From Rhizophlyctis rosea (lineage: Eukaryota > Chytridiomycota > Chytridiomycetes > Rhizophlyctidales > Rhizophlyctidaceae), in NCBI GenBank assembly GCA_027596075.1, contig JADGJC010000359.1, forward strand, positions 3,621 to 38,712: a stretch of DNA of 35,092 bases, in the 5' to 3' direction. The notes beneath the pieces were generated by a model. It was not told the origin of the DNA. It saw nothing but the letters and a program-made list of their open reading frames with translations, and did no database searches. Positions 32,301 to 35,092 of the stretch are shown here, one piece after another (positions within the stretch are counted from its first letter, which is position 1; every line of letters starts with the position of its first letter). The position numbers and the translations under genes were made by a program.

Positions 32301-32850
32301 CATTAATTGGAGTCAACTGAAGGACATGCGCTGCATCCGTTCCAGCAAATTGCTTACTGCAAACCACAGATCAGTCCGTTCAGGTTTCGATGAAACGTTT
32401 GTCAACGATTGGCGACAATAAAAAGAAATGCGTGCTCCGATGTCCGCTCGTGTCGACATGCATTAAGTTGTTCATGGCAGGTTCGGGTATGTTGAAGTGG
32501 GTGCAAGGCTGCAAGCTCCCTTACAAAGACTTAATCCATGGATGCCCCTTCACAGCATTTATAAGATTTTACAGACTTTTACACTGAACACTCTGTGCGA
32601 CGAGCTGCCAAATCCCTTCGATCGACCGTAACGCAAACTGTTGCCCTGTACCCCCACGGGCTCACATTTCCCAGTCGGCGAGAACTCGCCCAACCACGCA
32701 TCTTCCATCATAGAACCTATGGTGTAACAACATCCCTTCTCAATATTGTTCCCAAACATGAAGGAGATTTTTTTCATTTGACAACGTTGTTAGTAAAAAC
32801 CATCACGCGTCTGGAGCAGTTTCAATCTCCTCATTTCACATTCGCCAGCC
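29389..32850. other. 3.4-kb gene-poor stretch
   Basis: Only short overlapping frames on both strands, none above 160 codons and none with a motif. No tRNA, terminal repeats or mobile-element enzymes were recognised. The last few hundred bases should hold the promoter of the protease-like gene; no TATA box is evident there. Confidence 0.5.
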
Positions 32851-35077
32851 ATGCACCTGGTCAAATCTCTCCTCTGCGTAGCAGGGGCCCTGCTCGCTCC
32901 GCAAATCCTTGCCGCTCCACTACACCCCACCGTCGACGAACCGAGCACCGACACCCTTCTTTCCATCATCAATGCAACGAACACAACCTTCAATCCCACA
33001 ATCATCCCGGCGGACAGACTTCCCGACATCAATGCCCGTCAAGTAAAACTGTAAGTGGTGACATCAATGTTCATCATGACATGGCTCTTAGTCTCATCTA
33101 ATCATGCACACCGGCCTTGAAAGTACCCTCTCAAAACGGAACATCCCCGCAAGCTTACAAAACCTATGGAAGACCCGTCCTCCAAAACGCTTCACCCCCC
33201 GTCAAAATGCACTGATGCGGCGGCAGCTAGCAAACCCAGACTCGACACCAGAGTGGCAGGTCGTGCCTTGGATGCTCGATGTCCGTATTGGGTAAGTAAA
33301 TCATCCAGATGCCCCATACTGGGTACACCCCCCACTTTCTATCATGCCAGAGCAACCTCGATGAATCGAATCCCCGACTTGACTAACAACAGAAAATGTC
33401 TCCAACAGGACAGGAACAAACCAAACCTTCCGTCTCCTCCCAAACGCCGCCACATCAACACTCTGGGTCCGCAAAATCAATTCCCAACCCAACACCTCCA
33501 TCCGCTTCTTCGACCCCTCCGCAAGCTCCACATACAAAGCCGTGAGCGGCGCACCCCGTAAAAACGTTACATATAGCATTGGTAAGTCTCATGGCTCTAG
33601 AACACGCCGGGGAATCTCAAAAGTCCACTTTCCTATCCCTCAAGCACTCTGCTCCATAATTTCCATGACCTCCATCAGGTTCCGTGGAAGGCATACTCTC
33701 AACCGATACTATAACCGTCGCCAACCTCGCAGTCCCCAAAGTCACCTTCGACCTCGTCGACCGCGTCTCCACCACAATCGACAGCTCCCAAACCCACTAC
33801 ACACCCGACGCCCCAACATTCGACGGCATCTTCCCCCTCCTCGCATCCCGCCAATCCTCTTTCCTCGGCCACTTGGCGAATTACTCCATGATACCTCAAG
33901 CAGTATTCTCCCTCTGGTTCGGGCACTACGATCTCACCAAAAGCGCAGCGTCGCAAACGACAGCCGTGGCGGGGGAGTTGACGTATGGAGGGTGGAGTTA
34001 TGGAGCGTATCAGGGGAATGTGGCGTGGATGGTACCGGCTATGGCTTTGGAACCAGGGTACTGGATGTTCATCCTCCAAACCGTCAAAATGGATTCCACA
34101 ACCATTAGTCCGTCGATTTGGTTGGTAACGGTTGATCCCGGTACGTACAAAAAATTACCAGTCCCTTCCCGCTTCGTTTCCAAGGCATTTTTCGTTCCTT
34201 TCCCCGTCCAGTCGCCATATACTAACAACGCCGCTAGGATCCCCCGGTCTGGTCTTCTCGCGCCCCGCATACGACCAATTCAACCAAACGCTTAGTGCCA
34301 AGGGTATCAACAGCGACGACATCAAATGTTCCCTCGCAGATACCTTACCGAAATTGAGTTTCTGGTTTGGTGGATATGCTGTTTTCTTGGCTGGTCAGTG
34401 TACATTTCCGCCCGTTCTACCCTCAAAACGCTTTATCAACCCTTGCGTGCAAAACCCACAGGAAGAGACTACGTAACCCCATACGGCACAAACGGCATGT
34501 GCTCAATCGACGTAGCCCCATCGGCTGGTGAGTAAGAAAATAATTGTGGGCAATCACCTCCCATCCCTCCCCTTCCAAAGTTGAAAGCCCATCCTCCTAT
34601 CCGCCCCCAACCGTTGCCTCCAAACAGACGACAACGACCTATTTTGGACTTTGGGCCACCCATTCTTCCGAAAATACTTCACCATATGGGATGGTACGTT
34701 ACTAAGTTCATGTTCAACCTCCAGTTCCAATCTCCCCTCCTTGTGAAAATCTTCGTGTTGCGCTCTTACATACTAATCCCCGCTCACCCTCTTATAGCCG
34801 ACAACAAAGTCCTAGGCCTCGCACCCTCCAACCAATCCTTTAAACTGGGCACAACAACCTCCACCGCCCCAACCGGCACCCAATGCGGCCCTTCAAACAA
34901 CAACACCTTCTGTCCCGGCACCCAATGCTGCTCACGGACGGGGTATTGTGGGTCGACAGACGATTATGTGAGTACCTTGCTTTTTTGCCAAAAGAGAAGA
35001 ACAAAATACACCTTTCCATTTCACTAACCCTCAAAACATCGCTGAAAATCGGAAATTTCTAATATCGGTAGTGCTAC
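32851..35077 (+). CDS. Secreted aspartic-protease-like protein with CBM18, active site degenerate (partial)
   Basis: Exons 32851-33050, 33124-33291, 33409-33581, 33679-34140, 34238-34393, 34462-34527, 34628-34693, 34798-34967 and the start of another at 35072; the gene runs off the window after at least 487 aa. A signal peptide (MHLVKSLLCVAGALL, ending about 22) precedes a basic propeptide-like stretch (VKLTLSKRNIP). The pepsin fold (family A1) is traceable: DVRIGTGTNQTF, STLWV, flap-like VTYSIGSVEG, GELTYGGW, a Cys-bearing C-lobe and WTLGHPFFRKYFTIWD. The first catalytic DTGS is replaced by N135-A-A-T (LPNAATSTLWV), and the second is D333-P-G-S (VTVDPGSPGLV). After a Thr linker comes a CBM18 from Cys460 (QCGPSNNN..FCPGTQCCSRTGYCGS). 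It is likely a catalytically dead, chitin-binding pepsin homologue. The first junction (GTAAGT donor, GAAAG acceptor) is the least certain. Confidence 0.85.
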
Positions 35078-35092
35078 GTAAGTTTCAAAATA

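Noticed and set aside
32595..33101. 168-codon plus-strand frame covering the protease-like first exon
   Set aside because: Out of frame with the signal-peptide exon, which has clear secretory features and splices in phase.
33542..34108. 188-codon plus-strand frame, Arg/His-rich
   Set aside because: Shadow of the protease-like exon 33679-34140 in a shifted frame.

Overview
The window reads as a nuclear contig piece from a filamentous or zoosporic fungus, most likely an early-diverging (chytrid-type) lineage. Genes are dense in short spliceosomal introns (about 60-120 bases, GT..AG). The gene set is fungal: RPD3-type histone deacetylase, Mediator subunit Med7, ETT1/Nro1. There is also a cellulose-attacking AA9 monooxygenase with a CBM1, a secreted pepsin-fold protein fused to a CBM18 chitin-binding module, and a pecanex-family membrane protein, a family I would not expect in Dikarya. 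The lineage is an inference; no rRNA or tRNA is present to confirm it.

Layout, left to right. 273-1522 (+): C-terminal part of a PlsB-type glycerol-3-phosphate/DHAP acyltransferase, cut by the window edge. 1830-3409 (-): five-exon ETT1/Nro1 homologue. 3815-4884 (-): doubtful multi-exon hypothetical gene. 4.9-7.9 kb: no recognisable gene. 7932-9066 and 10059-11162 (both -): two tandem paralogues of an unrecognised secreted, Cys-rich, probably GPI-anchored family; the first copy has a broken or very oddly spliced frame. 12016-14630 (+): 13-exon class I histone deacetylase with a 54-N assembly gap in its last exon. 14786-15995 (-): six-exon MED7, convergent with the deacetylase. 16764-17057 (+): small IQ-motif protein. 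17.1-20.9 kb: gene-poor. 20861-22373 (-): eight-exon AA9-CBM1 LPMO. 23355-27496 (+): 13-exon pecanex-like protein of 1061 aa. 27804-29158 (-): six-exon HAD phosphatase. 29.4-32.8 kb: gene-poor. 32851-35077 and beyond (+): aspartic-protease-like protein with a degenerate active site and a C-terminal CBM18.

Functionally the window mixes housekeeping genes (lipid synthesis, translation termination, transcription and chromatin) with a secreted set: LPMO, CBM18 pseudo-protease and the two GPI-type paralogues. The secreted genes lie in or beside the gene-poor stretches. No operon-like logic is expected or seen.

The most unusual observations are three. (1) The pepsin-fold protein keeps its fold landmarks but has lost the first catalytic Asp motif while gaining a chitin-binding module. 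(2) The tandem GPI-type family shares a Cys-patterned N-terminal domain I cannot place. (3) Many exons of the housekeeping genes show a repeated compositional ramp, C-rich just after the acceptor and G-rich just before the donor, which resets at each intron. All exon coordinates were derived by hand from reading frame, splice consensus and family resemblance.
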